NCBI GenBank assembly: GCA_946410395.1
Contig: CAMKAE010000026.1
Span: 1-14,577, forward strand
DNA from: an uncultured Clostridia bacterium
GTDB taxonomy: Bacteria; Bacillota; Clostridia; Christensenellales; Aristaeellaceae
Reading direction: 5' to 3'
DNA length: 14,577 nt
Under the pieces are notes generated by a model. The model searched no databases, was not told where the DNA came from, and worked only from the letters and a program-made list of their open reading frames with translations. Position 1 is the stretch's first letter. Each line of letters begins with the position of its first letter. The translations under genes were made by a program, and so were the position numbers. Of the stretch, positions 1 to 6,276 are shown piece by piece.

Positions 1-516
1 CTGCGCCGCACCACCCGGGACGAGCCGGACTATGACAAGCTGATGCGCTGGCGGCTGGGCATCCTCCGGGAGCACGGCCTGGGCCTGCGGGACATTCAGG
101 CCACCATCGCCACCATCGATCCCATGCCCGGCGCCCGGGAATTCCTGGACGCCCTGCGGGAGACCACTCAGGCGGTGATCCTCAGCGACACTTTCACCCA
201 GTTCGCCAAGCCGCTGATGAAAAAGCTGGGCTGGCCCACGCTGATGTGCAACTCGCTCGAGGTGGCGGAGAGCGGCGAGATCACCGGCTACCGCATCCGG
301 GCGCAGAAGTCGAAGCTCACCACGGTCAACGCGCTGCACAGCGCCGGCTTTGAGACCATCGCCGTGGGCGACAGCTTCAACGACCTGGCCATGATCCGGG
401 CCAGCAAGGCGGGCTTCCTCTTCCGCTCCACCGAGGCCATCAAGCGGGACAACCCCGATCTCCAGGCCTTCGAGGATTATGACGACCTGCTGAAGGCCAT
501 TCTGGCCGCACTGTAA
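1..516 (+). CDS. thrH: ThrH-like HAD phosphatase (phosphoserine phosphatase / homoserine phosphotransferase), 5'-truncated
   Basis: The reading frame is open from base 1, so this is the 3' part of a gene: 171 residues are visible. ThrH proteins are about 205 residues, and alignment from memory at the TTRD..PDYD..M segment suggests about 30 N-terminal residues are missing, including the DxE/DxD nucleophile motif. Visible HAD motifs are LSDTF (bases 181-195, motif II Ser/Thr), a lysine-containing QKSK stretch near base 305 (motif III), and VGDSFNDLAM (from base 364, motif IV acidic pair). The family removes phosphate from phosphoserine and in some members transfers it to homoserine, linking serine and threonine synthesis in the cytosol. 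The LRIL..HGL..DIQ and PLMK.LG.PTLMCN-like segments are characteristic of ThrH rather than classical SerB. It is convergent with the sugar locus and not functionally tied to it. The in-frame ATG at 43 is internal to the family alignment and is not the start. Confidence 0.85.
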   Translation: MRRTTRDEPDYDKLMRWRLGILREHGLGLRDIQATIATIDPMPGAREFLDALRETTQAVILSDTFTQFAKPLMKKLGWPTLMCNSLEVAESGEITGYRIRAQKSKLTTVNALHSAGFETIAVGDSFNDLAMIRASKAGFLFRSTEAIKRDNPDLQAFEDYDDLLKAILAAL

Positions 517-533
517 CAATCCCCCGGGAAATG

Positions 534-566
534 AAAGACGGCTCAGCGCTGCGCTGGCCGTCTTTT
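534..566 (+). terminator. Intrinsic terminator downstream of thrH, possibly bidirectional
   Basis: A 9-bp perfect stem (534-542 with 557-565, AAAGACGGC / GCCGTCTTT) is extended, past a one-base bulge at 543, by a 5-bp inner stem (544-548 with 552-556) around a 3-nt loop. On the + strand the stem ends in TTTT (563-566), 17 nt after the thrH stop. The left arm starts with AAA, so the minus-strand transcript ends in TTT and the same element could act as a backup terminator for the convergent esterase operon. Confidence 0.8.
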
Positions 567-569
567 GGC

Positions 570-589
570 GGTGCGCCCGGCGGCGCACC
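570..589. other. GC-rich 8-bp hairpin between two terminators
   Basis: GGTGCGCC (570-577) and GGCGCACC (582-589) form a perfect stem around CGGC. It is flanked by TTTTG (563-567) on the left and CAAAA (591-595) on the right, which could extend the pairing across a small internal loop. It lies between the two better terminators. It may be a further transcription-stopping or 3'-end-protecting structure of the convergent junction, but no independent role can be shown. Confidence 0.45.
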
Positions 590-591
590 AC

Positions 592-615
592 AAAAGCCCT
601 CCCCGAAGGGAGGGC
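592..615 (-). terminator. Intrinsic terminator of the esterase/sugar operon
   Basis: Read on the minus strand, GCCCTCCC - TTCG - GGGAGGGC is followed directly by TTTTG (stem 608-615 with 596-603, loop 604-607, T-run 595-592). The 8-bp GC-rich stem carries a C(UUCG)G tetraloop, one of the most stable RNA loops known. It lies 18 nt beyond the esterase stop codon, where the end of the long minus-strand operon is expected. Confidence 0.9.
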
Positions 616-633
616 CGGATGTCCGCAAAGGGA

Positions 634-3543
634 TTACTTGTGCTGCGCGGCCAGCCAGTCGAAGAAGGTCTCATAGCCCAGTTCCTCGGGGCGGACGGAG
701 ACAGCGTGATACTCGTAGGGGACTTCCTCGGTGGTCAGCAGCTCGGCGTTGAAGGCCTCGCCGTCATAGGTGGTCCAGGTGCTCTGGTCCATCCAGCTGT
801 AGCCCTCGTTCAGCTTGCCGTAGTCGAAGGGCTCGCCGTTGTACAGGGTGTTGGTGGCAACGCCGATGTCCACATACTCGCCGGCATGGAAGTTCTCGCC
901 GTCCTCATCCTCGCCCTTGGCGTCAAAGTTGCGATGCACATAGGTCCAGGACCAGTGGCCCAGCATAGCGTCGATCTCGGCGGGCACGCCGATGGTGTCC
1001 ACATGGTCGAACAGCGTGCAGTACACGGTCGCGCCGGCCGCCGTCAGCTGCTCGAAAGTGGAGGTGGAGGCGGAAACGTTCACGGTGCCGTCGTCGATGG
1101 AGTGGATCAGGTACACGGGCATGCCGTTGGCCGCGAAGGCAGCGGCAGCTTCATCCGTGATGGAGCCCGCGGGGCAGATCGGGAACGCCGCCGCGAAGAA
1201 CTCCGGATAGGTGTTGATCATGTTCATCGTGCCGCCGCCGCCCATCGAGCAGCCGCCGACATAGATCCGGTCCTTGTCAATGTTGGGATACTGCTCAAGC
1301 ACCTCGAGGATCGCCTGCATCTCGGCTTCCACGTTGTGCGGGCCCTGGGCCTGCGGAGCCATGATGTAGCACGCGCCGCCGAAGTGCGCCTGGGACTCGG
1401 GCGTCGCCCAGTTCGTCACCAGGTTCGCCGCGATCTGCGCGCGGTTGTCGGCGCCCTGCTCGCCCGCGCCGTGGAGCCACACCACCATCGGGACCTTCTC
1501 CGCGTCGGTCTCCGGCACGAAGAGGCGATAGTGGCAGGTGCCGTTGTCGCACGCAAGGAACGCGTCGATCGCCGGATCCACCAGGGTCAGGTCGGTGATG
1601 GTCTGGCCGTTGACGACCACGTTGTAGATTTCGGGCGCGTTGCCGTAAGCCGTGCTCGCGGGATCCATGGCCTCGAAGGGCAGCTTGATCAGCAGGGTGT
1701 TGCCCTCGAGCGTCCACGACTCGGGCACGCGCTCCAGGGTCGCGGTGACGTTCTGGTAGATGGAATAGTCCATGTAGGTCGCGGTGACTTCGACCTTGAT
1801 GTCGGTGATCTCAGCCGGCGCTTCGTCGAAGGTCACGATGATGTGGGTGATGGCCTCGCCCCAGTCGAAGGGCTCGGCGTTCAGGGTCGCCTTGACGGCG
1901 GGAGCGGCCTCGGCGGCTGCTTCGGTCACTTCTTCAGCCACTTCTTCGACAGCCGCGATCTCCTCGGCGATCTCTTCGGCTACCGTCTCAGTGACCTCTT
2001 CGGCCACCGTCTCGGCTTCGGCGGCTTCCCCGGCCAGCGCAGCCTCGATCGCGGCGTTGTCCAGCACAGCCAGCACGTCCAGGCAGCTGCTGTCCACGCC
2101 CAGGCAGAAGTACAGGTCGCCGCCGGTGATGATGCCCTTGTAGAGCTGATAGTAGGTCTCACCCGCCGGGTTCTTGGCGATGATCAGCACGTCAGCGGTG
2201 GCGCCGTCGTTCTCCACGATGGCCAGCACATTCGCGCCGTTGAGCTTGGCACAATAGTTGTCCCAGTCCCAGTTGTTGTCCAGGACCTTCGCATCGTTGC
2301 CGTCATAGCCCGGGCCCCAGCCATAGTTGTCGCTGCGGACCACGGCGTACTCGGCATAGCCCTCGGTCTCGGCGGAGTGGCCCTCGGGGGTGTTCTGCAG
2401 CACGATCACGAAGTTGTTCCAGTTGGAGGCTTCCTCACCCTTGTTGTAGTTGGTGAAGTACACGGCGGTCTTCTCGCCCGCCGGGACAGCCCAGATGTCG
2501 GAGTGAGCGCCCCACCAGCCGGTGGAGAAATCCTCGGCGCCGACCGCGGTGCCCTTGATGGCGACTTCCACGGCGGGAGCGGCTTCTTCCACGGGAGCGG
2601 GCTCGGCAGCCGCTTCCTCAGCAGTCTCTTCCACAGGGCCGTTCTGGGGGGACTCGATCGCGGGGTTGCCCTTGGCGAAGAGCTCCGCCACCTGCTCGGC
2701 GTTCAGCGCGGTGTCGAACACATACAGGTCATCCACATAGCCCTTGTAGATGGTATCCCAGTAGTTGATGCCAAAGTAGGCCTCGAAGGGCACGCCCTCG
2801 TCGGGCTTCATGATGTTGGGGGCCAGGGTGGCGTCCCAGGTGTAGGTGAAGTAGGTGCCGTTCTCATAGTTGTCCGCAGAGTCATAGGCCAGCTGGCCGT
2901 TGACGTAGAGCTGCGCGCCCACGGTTTTCTGGCCGTTGCCGCCGGTCTGCTCCTCGCCGGAGCACACGATGGTGAACATCGCCCATTCGCGCTTGCCGAT
3001 CATGGCGCCTTCATCGGAGAAGGGAGCCATCCAGGGCCAGCAGGCCGTGCCGTCTTCCGCGTTGGAAGCCACGTTGCGGCTCCAGACCGTCGGGAAGTAC
3101 TTGGGGGTCCAGTTGGTCTGGGTGACGTTCATCCAGGTCACGTTGGCGTTGGCGTCCGACTTGCCCATGTTGTAGCCGATCTGCAGGGTGGGGCCGTAAT
3201 CAGACAGACGGGACGCGTTCATCCAGTAGGACACGGTCCAGGTGTCTGTGTTGGTGGGCTGGAAGCCCAGGTCCAGACCGAACTTGCCGTCCAGGAACAG
3301 GGCCTTGCCCACGGGGCCTTCGCCATAGCGGAACAGGGCAGCGCCCTCTTCGGCCGGCGCGATGCCATAGTTTGCGCCGTCATTGTCGCCTACGTCATCC
3401 ACGCGCACCACCGGGATATAGCCCTCGTTCTCCTCGTTGTCGAAGGTGAAGTGCTGGGTGGGTTCGGGCAGGTCAGCCAGGGCGATGCCGCACACGGCCA
3501 GCATCATCGCAGCGAAGAGAGCCACAGCGATCCATTTTTTCAT
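634..3543 (-). CDS. Large secreted multidomain esterase (LamG-like, CBM-like, Ig-like and alpha/beta-hydrolase domains)
   Basis: The 969-residue product has a Sec signal peptide (residues 1 to about 23, ending ALA before DLPEP). A LamG/concanavalin-like domain (about 27-290; WTVSYWMN, VDDLYVFDTALNAEQV) follows, then an acidic Ala/Glu/Pro linker (302-326) and a beta-sandwich domain (about 327-490; STGWWGAHSDIW, DNYGWGPGYD) like accessory binding domains of secreted polysaccharide-active enzymes. A second Glu/Ala linker (502-550) precedes an EstA-type Ig-like domain (about 551-660) and an alpha/beta hydrolase (about 668-969). The hydrolase shows the oxyanion segment HGAGEQG (691-697), nucleophile elbow GCSMGG with Ser766, probable Asp818 (HSIDDGTV) and probable His863 (GHWSW). 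The family includes carbohydrate-esterase (CE1-like) and other esterases, so removal of acetyl or feruloyl groups from a glycan is an inference. About 75 acidic residues lie between His863 and the C-terminal FFDWLAAQ helix, which is unusual. The start is fixed by AGGAGG 7 nt upstream. It is the last gene of the operon. Confidence 0.85.
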   Translation of the reverse strand: MKKWIAVALFAAMMLAVCGIALADLPEPTQHFTFDNEENEGYIPVVRVDDVGDNDGANYGIAPAEEGAALFRYGEGPVGKALFLDGKFGLDLGFQPTNTDTWTVSYWMNASRLSDYGPTLQIGYNMGKSDANANVTWMNVTQTNWTPKYFPTVWSRNVASNAEDGTACWPWMAPFSDEGAMIGKREWAMFTIVCSGEEQTGGNGQKTVGAQLYVNGQLAYDSADNYENGTYFTYTWDATLAPNIMKPDEGVPFEAYFGINYWDTIYKGYVDDLYVFDTALNAEQVAELFAKGNPAIESPQNGPVEETAEEAAAEPAPVEEAAPAVEVAIKGTAVGAEDFSTGWWGAHSDIWAVPAGEKTAVYFTNYNKGEEASNWNNFVIVLQNTPEGHSAETEGYAEYAVVRSDNYGWGPGYDGNDAKVLDNNWDWDNYCAKLNGANVLAIVENDGATADVLIIAKNPAGETYYQLYKGIITGGDLYFCLGVDSSCLDVLAVLDNAAIEAALAGEAAEAETVAEEVTETVAEEIAEEIAAVEEVAEEVTEAAAEAAPAVKATLNAEPFDWGEAITHIIVTFDEAPAEITDIKVEVTATYMDYSIYQNVTATLERVPESWTLEGNTLLIKLPFEAMDPASTAYGNAPEIYNVVVNGQTITDLTLVDPAIDAFLACDNGTCHYRLFVPETDAEKVPMVVWLHGAGEQGADNRAQIAANLVTNWATPESQAHFGGACYIMAPQAQGPHNVEAEMQAILEVLEQYPNIDKDRIYVGGCSMGGGGTMNMINTYPEFFAAAFPICPAGSITDEAAAAFAANGMPVYLIHSIDDGTVNVSASTSTFEQLTAAGATVYCTLFDHVDTIGVPAEIDAMLGHWSWTYVHRNFDAKGEDEDGENFHAGEYVDIGVATNTLYNGEPFDYGKLNEGYSWMDQSTWTTYDGEAFNAELLTTEEVPYEYHAVSVRPEELGYETFFDWLAAQHK
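1906..2025 (-). repeat. Imperfect short repeats encoding the Glu/Ala-rich linker of the esterase
   Basis: The stretch encodes esterase residues 507-546, a run of variants of AEEV, AEEI and TETV, and is built from imperfect 12-nt units that resemble one another on the DNA. The pattern (hydrophobic-x-Glu-Glu) could form a helical spacer, or simply a flexible linker, between the CBM-like domain and the esterase. Repeats like this can change length by slippage. A shorter linker of similar composition is encoded at about 2566-2640. Confidence 0.6.
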
Positions 3544-3550
3544 GTTGTTG

Positions 3551-3556
3551 CCTCCT
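3551..3556 (-). promoter_or_regulatory. Ribosome-binding site of the esterase gene
   Basis: On the minus strand AGGAGG lies 7 nt before the ATG at 3543, preceded by eight consecutive A residues. From the A-tract to the start codon, it differs at one base from the leader of the solute-binding protein 2 gene. Confidence 0.85.
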
Positions 3557-3565
3557 TTTTTTTAT

Positions 3566-3588
3566 TTTTTAAGCGTCCTGCTTAAAAA
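3566..3588 (-). other. Intergenic stem-loop between solute-binding protein 2 and esterase genes
   Basis: A 9-bp perfect stem (3566-3574 with 3580-3588; minus-strand arms TTTTTAAGC and GCTTAAAAA) encloses a 5-nt loop, starting 3 nt past the stop codon of solute-binding protein 2. On the minus strand it is followed by an A-rich, not T-rich, stretch, so it is not a canonical intrinsic terminator. A 3'-end-stabilising or processing structure that sets different mRNA levels for the two genes is plausible, but this is an inference. Confidence 0.55.
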
Positions 3589-3591
3589 TCA

Positions 3592-5133
3592 TCAGGAATT
3601 GTCGTCCACCATGTCGGTGTACTCGTCGATCTCGTCCTCGCTGAGCACGTTGTAGCCGCTGGGGCCGAAGTACTTGAGCATCGCGTTGGCGTGATAGAGG
3701 TTGGCCATGCGGGTGGCCTCGTCGGCATAGTCCGCGGCTTTGGCCTTGCCCTGGTCCACCAGATCATGGATGCCGATGGAGTTGAAGTACTCATCGCAGA
3801 AATTCCAGTAGCCGGCAATGGAGGTCCAGCCGTAGGGGATGGGCTGCATGCAGGAGGCGAAATACTCCTCCCAGCACTGACGGTGCTCCTCGTCCATGCC
3901 CTTGCAGTACATATCAATATAGCCAGCCCACACTTCCTCGTTGGTGGTGATGGGGCAGGGCATCACGTCATACTTCAGGGGCAGGCCCGCGGCGTTGGTC
4001 TTGGTCTCGTCGTTGTAGATCTCGTTGCGGGTCTTCCAGCCGTCCACGCCGAAGCTCATGAACTTCAGCAGCTCATAGGCCTCGCGGGGATGCGCGCAGG
4101 AGGGGGTGATGCCGCCGAAGTCGATGGTGGCGATGGTGTGGTGATCCTTGGTGGCATCCGCTTCGCTGACCGCCGGAACCACATAGGGCACGATGTCCAG
4201 GTTGTACTGCTTATAGCCCTCGGTGGCCCAGGTGCCCATGTAGGTCCAGAAGGCCTCGGTGAACAGGGCCACATGGCCGGTGGCACCGCACCAGGCCTCC
4301 CAGTCGCCCGTCCAGTCTTCCATCTCCTGGGTCTCGGTGGTAGGCGCGATGTAGCCGCCCAGCTTCAGATCGGAGAACTCCTGCTCGCCCACGGCCCAGA
4401 CGCCCAGGTCGAATTCCTTGCCGTCAAAGCCGAACTCGCCGATGATCTGCTGGGAGGCAGCAATGCCGTAATAGGAGTCGAGGCGGTTGTAATAGCCGCA
4501 GCCGTAGTAGGCCATGCCGTCACGGGAATTCGCCACCGTGGCGTTCTTGATCAGGTCGATCATCTCGGACCAGGTCCAGTCGCGCGGCGGCCGCTCCAGG
4601 TTCAGCTTGTCCAGCACGTTCAGGTCGATGTACATGCCCGTGGGGAAGAACTTCACCGGCACCGCATAGCGCGCCTTGGTCATGAAGGTGCCCACGCCGG
4701 CGGAGTTGATGGTGGAGGCGATCGCCGCGGTCTCGGGATCGGAATCCCAGTAGGCGGAGATGTCGGAGAGCAGCATGTTCGAGAGCGCAAAGTCGCAGTC
4801 GGAATACATGATGACGTCCGGCGCCTGCTTGTTGGCGACCAGGGTCAGCAGCGTGTCGTCGTAGGTGGCGACGTTCTCATACTGCACCACCACGTTGATG
4901 TTGGGATAGAGCTCCATGAAGCGCTGCGCCAGATACTCCACGGTCTCCTTCTGGTCGAAGTGGAAATAGGTCAGGGTGATCGGTTCGTCGGTCAGGTCGG
5001 TGGCCTTGTGGTAGGTGATGCCGTTGATGACTACCTCCTCGGTCTCGCCCGTCACGCCCTCCGCCAGGGAGAAGGCGCAGCAGCCCAGAACCAGCATCAT
5101 CGCCAGCACAGCCGCCATCAGTCGTTTGGTCAT
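3592..5133 (-). CDS. Extracellular carbohydrate-binding protein of a CUT1 ABC importer (solute-binding protein 2)
   Basis: This 513-residue family-1 solute-binding protein captures a sugar or oligosaccharide outside the membrane and delivers it to an ABC permease. It has a Sec signal (1 to about 24), an N-lobe start typical of the family (about 53-125: ITLTYFHFD, LAQRFMELYPNINVVVQY, APDVIMYSDCDF), the hinge-region FFPTGMYIDLNVLDKL (163-177), DWTWSEMIDLIKNAT (185-199), and aromatic residues throughout, as expected of sugar-binding sites. VLGC at 15-18 resembles a lipobox, but SLA-EG at 22-26 is an equally good signal peptidase I site, so anchoring is unresolved. Nine cysteines remain after either cleavage region, unusual for an exported binding protein. 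The start was chosen at 5133 because AGGAGG lies 7 nt upstream and a signal peptide follows; the frame extends to 5226 but that extension covers the promoter. It lies downstream of permease pair 2, its likely partner. Confidence 0.9.
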   Translation of the reverse strand: MTKRLMAAVLAMMLVLGCCAFSLAEGVTGETEEVVINGITYHKATDLTDEPITLTYFHFDQKETVEYLAQRFMELYPNINVVVQYENVATYDDTLLTLVANKQAPDVIMYSDCDFALSNMLLSDISAYWDSDPETAAIASTINSAGVGTFMTKARYAVPVKFFPTGMYIDLNVLDKLNLERPPRDWTWSEMIDLIKNATVANSRDGMAYYGCGYYNRLDSYYGIAASQQIIGEFGFDGKEFDLGVWAVGEQEFSDLKLGGYIAPTTETQEMEDWTGDWEAWCGATGHVALFTEAFWTYMGTWATEGYKQYNLDIVPYVVPAVSEADATKDHHTIATIDFGGITPSCAHPREAYELLKFMSFGVDGWKTRNEIYNDETKTNAAGLPLKYDVMPCPITTNEEVWAGYIDMYCKGMDEEHRQCWEEYFASCMQPIPYGWTSIAGYWNFCDEYFNSIGIHDLVDQGKAKAADYADEATRMANLYHANAMLKYFGPSGYNVLSEDEIDEYTDMVDDNS

Positions 5134-5140
5134 GTCGTTG

Positions 5141-5146
5141 CCTCCT
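5141..5146 (-). promoter_or_regulatory. Ribosome-binding site of solute-binding protein 2 (decides the start)
   Basis: Minus-strand AGGAGG is preceded by a run of nine A residues (the last being the first base of AGGAGG) and followed by a 7-nt spacer to the ATG at 5133. It settles the start against an upstream in-frame ATG at 5226, which lies just upstream of the -10 hexamer. Confidence 0.9.
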
Positions 5147-5171
5147 TTTTTTTTGTAATGAAAGATCGCAA

Positions 5172-5197
5172 AGCCGGACTTTTCTCCCGCTCCGGCT
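5172..5197 (-). promoter_or_regulatory. Stem-loop in the 5' leader of the solute-binding protein 2 transcript
   Basis: AGCCGGA (5172-5178) and TCCGGCT (5191-5197) form a perfect 7-bp stem with a 12-nt loop. It starts about 11 nt downstream of the expected transcription start (near 5208) and ends about 25 nt before the Shine-Dalgarno site. No T-run follows, so it is not a terminator. It may stabilise the 5' end of this abundant-protein mRNA. No known riboswitch was recognised. Confidence 0.45.
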
Positions 5198-5214
5198 GCC
5201 ATCGCGCTGAGGAA

Positions 5215-5243
5215 ATTATACAACACCGGGCTGCGATTTGCAA
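5215..5243 (-). promoter_or_regulatory. Sigma-A-type promoter for solute-binding protein 2 and the esterase
   Basis: On the minus strand, TTGCAA (-35, 5243-5238) and a perfect TATAAT (-10, 5220-5215) are separated by exactly 17 nt (5237-5221). Transcription should start near 5208, giving a leader of about 75 nt. It occupies the only gap in the operon longer than 50 nt. No strong terminator separates it from the permease genes upstream, so it probably adds to read-through from the upstream promoter. Confidence 0.85.
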
Positions 5244-5247
5244 TCGC
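5233..5247. promoter_or_regulatory. Palindrome overlapping the -35 box (candidate operator)
   Basis: GCGATT (5233-5238) and AATCGC (5242-5247) form a perfect inverted repeat around TGC, covering the -35 hexamer completely. The position is that expected for a repressor site. It does not match the CcpA/cre consensus as I know it, and the regulator is unknown. It could instead form a short hairpin at the 3' end of permease 2, with no T-run on that strand. Confidence 0.45.
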
Positions 5248-5250
5248 TTT

Positions 5251-6276
5251 TTACTCGCCGGTGATGCCCGTGCGGTCGATGCTCTCCACAAAGTGCCGCT
5301 GGAACACACCGTAGATGATGATCAGCGGGAGCACGGCCAGCAGCGACGCCGCCATCTTGATGGCCTCGCTGAGCTTGTTGGCGCCGGTGGACGCCGTCTG
5401 AGAGTACTGGGTCCCGCCCGCGTTGGAGCTGAACTGTTCCAGCTGGATGATCACCGTGGTCCACTGGTTGTTGGTGACCATCTTGCCCTGGATATACAGC
5501 TGGGTCAGGTAGGCCTCGTTCCAGTGCCAGACGAAGCAGAAGAGCGCCACGGTGATGAAAGCCGGGGCCGCGCTGCGCAGAGCGATGCGGAAGAAGATCC
5601 GCAGGTCGCCGGCGCCGTCGATCTTGGCTGCCTCGATCAGGGACCGGGGCACGGTGCGGAAGAACTGCCAGAAGATCAGGATGAAGATCGACGCGTTCAG
5701 GCCGTTGGCAAAGGCCGCCGGCAGGATGAAGGTCCACAGGGTCTGGTTGATGCCCAGCCTGGAATACAGGCCGTAGGTTGGGATCATGGTCACCTGCCGG
5801 GGCAGCACGAAGGCCAGCACGATCAGGCCGATGATGACCCCTCTCCCCCGGAACTTGAAGGTCGCCAGGCCGTACCCGGTCAGGGAGCAGGACACCAGCG
5901 TGAACAGCGTGGGCACGCCGGCAATGATGAAGCTCTGCAGCAGGGCCGTCCAGTAATTGGTGCTTGTGGCGGTCATCGCCTGCCGGTAGTTGGAGATGTT
6001 GAAGCCGGAGGGAATCCAGCGGATGGAGGAGTCCAGCAGGTCGTTCTGGGACATGAAGGAGGTCGCCAGCATCTTGAGCATCGGGTAGAGGTAGATGAAG
6101 CCGATGCAGATCAGCAGGGCATAGATCGCAAAGGTCTTGATGAAGCCGTTCTTGTCCCGGGAGCCGCGGAAAAACTTCACAATCCGGTCCTTGTTCACCT
6201 TTTTCGCAAGGGCGGCGCCGCGGGACTTGCCCGTCTGCTGCTCAGCGGACGGTGGGGCGATGGTATCTCTTCGCAT
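5251..6276 (-). CDS. Carbohydrate ABC transporter permease, MalG type (permease pair 2)
   Basis: This 341-residue inner-membrane subunit of a CUT1 importer forms a heterodimeric channel with the MalF-type subunit encoded just upstream. It has a cytoplasmic N-terminal extension of about 45 residues rich in charged residues. Six membrane segments follow, near 46-66, 111-134, 146-166, 178-206, 239-258 and 305-325. The EAA loop is at 215-238 (EAAKIDGAGDL, with Gly221), the coupling site for the ATPase. The ending is the MalG-like VFQRHFVESI..TGI..G. The ATG at 6276 has AGGAGG 10 nt upstream, and the first 35 nt overlap the end of the MalF-type gene, suggesting translational coupling. No ATPase gene lies nearby; in Bacillota such importers commonly share an MsmX-type ATPase encoded elsewhere. 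Confidence 0.92.
   Translation of the reverse strand: MRRDTIAPPSAEQQTGKSRGAALAKKVNKDRIVKFFRGSRDKNGFIKTFAIYALLICIGFIYLYPMLKMLATSFMSQNDLLDSSIRWIPSGFNISNYRQAMTATSTNYWTALLQSFIIAGVPTLFTLVSCSLTGYGLATFKFRGRGVIIGLIVLAFVLPRQVTMIPTYGLYSRLGINQTLWTFILPAAFANGLNASIFILIFWQFFRTVPRSLIEAAKIDGAGDLRIFFRIALRSAAPAFITVALFCFVWHWNEAYLTQLYIQGKMVTNNQWTTVIIQLEQFSSNAGGTQYSQTASTGANKLSEAIKMAASLLAVLPLIIIYGVFQRHFVESIDRTGITGE

Noticed and set aside
1906..2025. Short repeats in the esterase linker as a CRISPR array or satellite
   Set aside because: The units are imperfect, have no spacers and stay in frame inside a coding sequence, encoding an Ala/Glu linker.
565..3585. A 1006-codon open frame on the + strand opposite the esterase gene
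   Set aside because: Its translation is a low-complexity Gly/Val/His/Asp mix with no domain or signal, as is typical of the antisense frame of a GC-rich gene. It runs through the esterase terminator, and the opposite strand has clear domains and a ribosome-binding site.
3566..3588. Hairpin after solute-binding protein 2 as an intrinsic terminator
   Set aside because: On the transcribed minus strand it is followed by A-rich sequence, not a T-run, and the next gene has no promoter of its own in the 48-nt gap.
5134..5226. Upstream ATG at 5226 as the start of solute-binding protein 2
   Set aside because: The extra 31 residues would be encoded by the promoter's -10 hexamer and leader, and they precede a good ribosome-binding site and signal peptide at 5133.
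5233..5253. Inverted repeat plus T5 as a + strand terminator
   Set aside because: GCGATT-TGC-AATCGC followed by TTTTT looks like a terminator on the + strand, but there is no + strand gene to end there. A regulatory palindrome over the -35 box explains it better.
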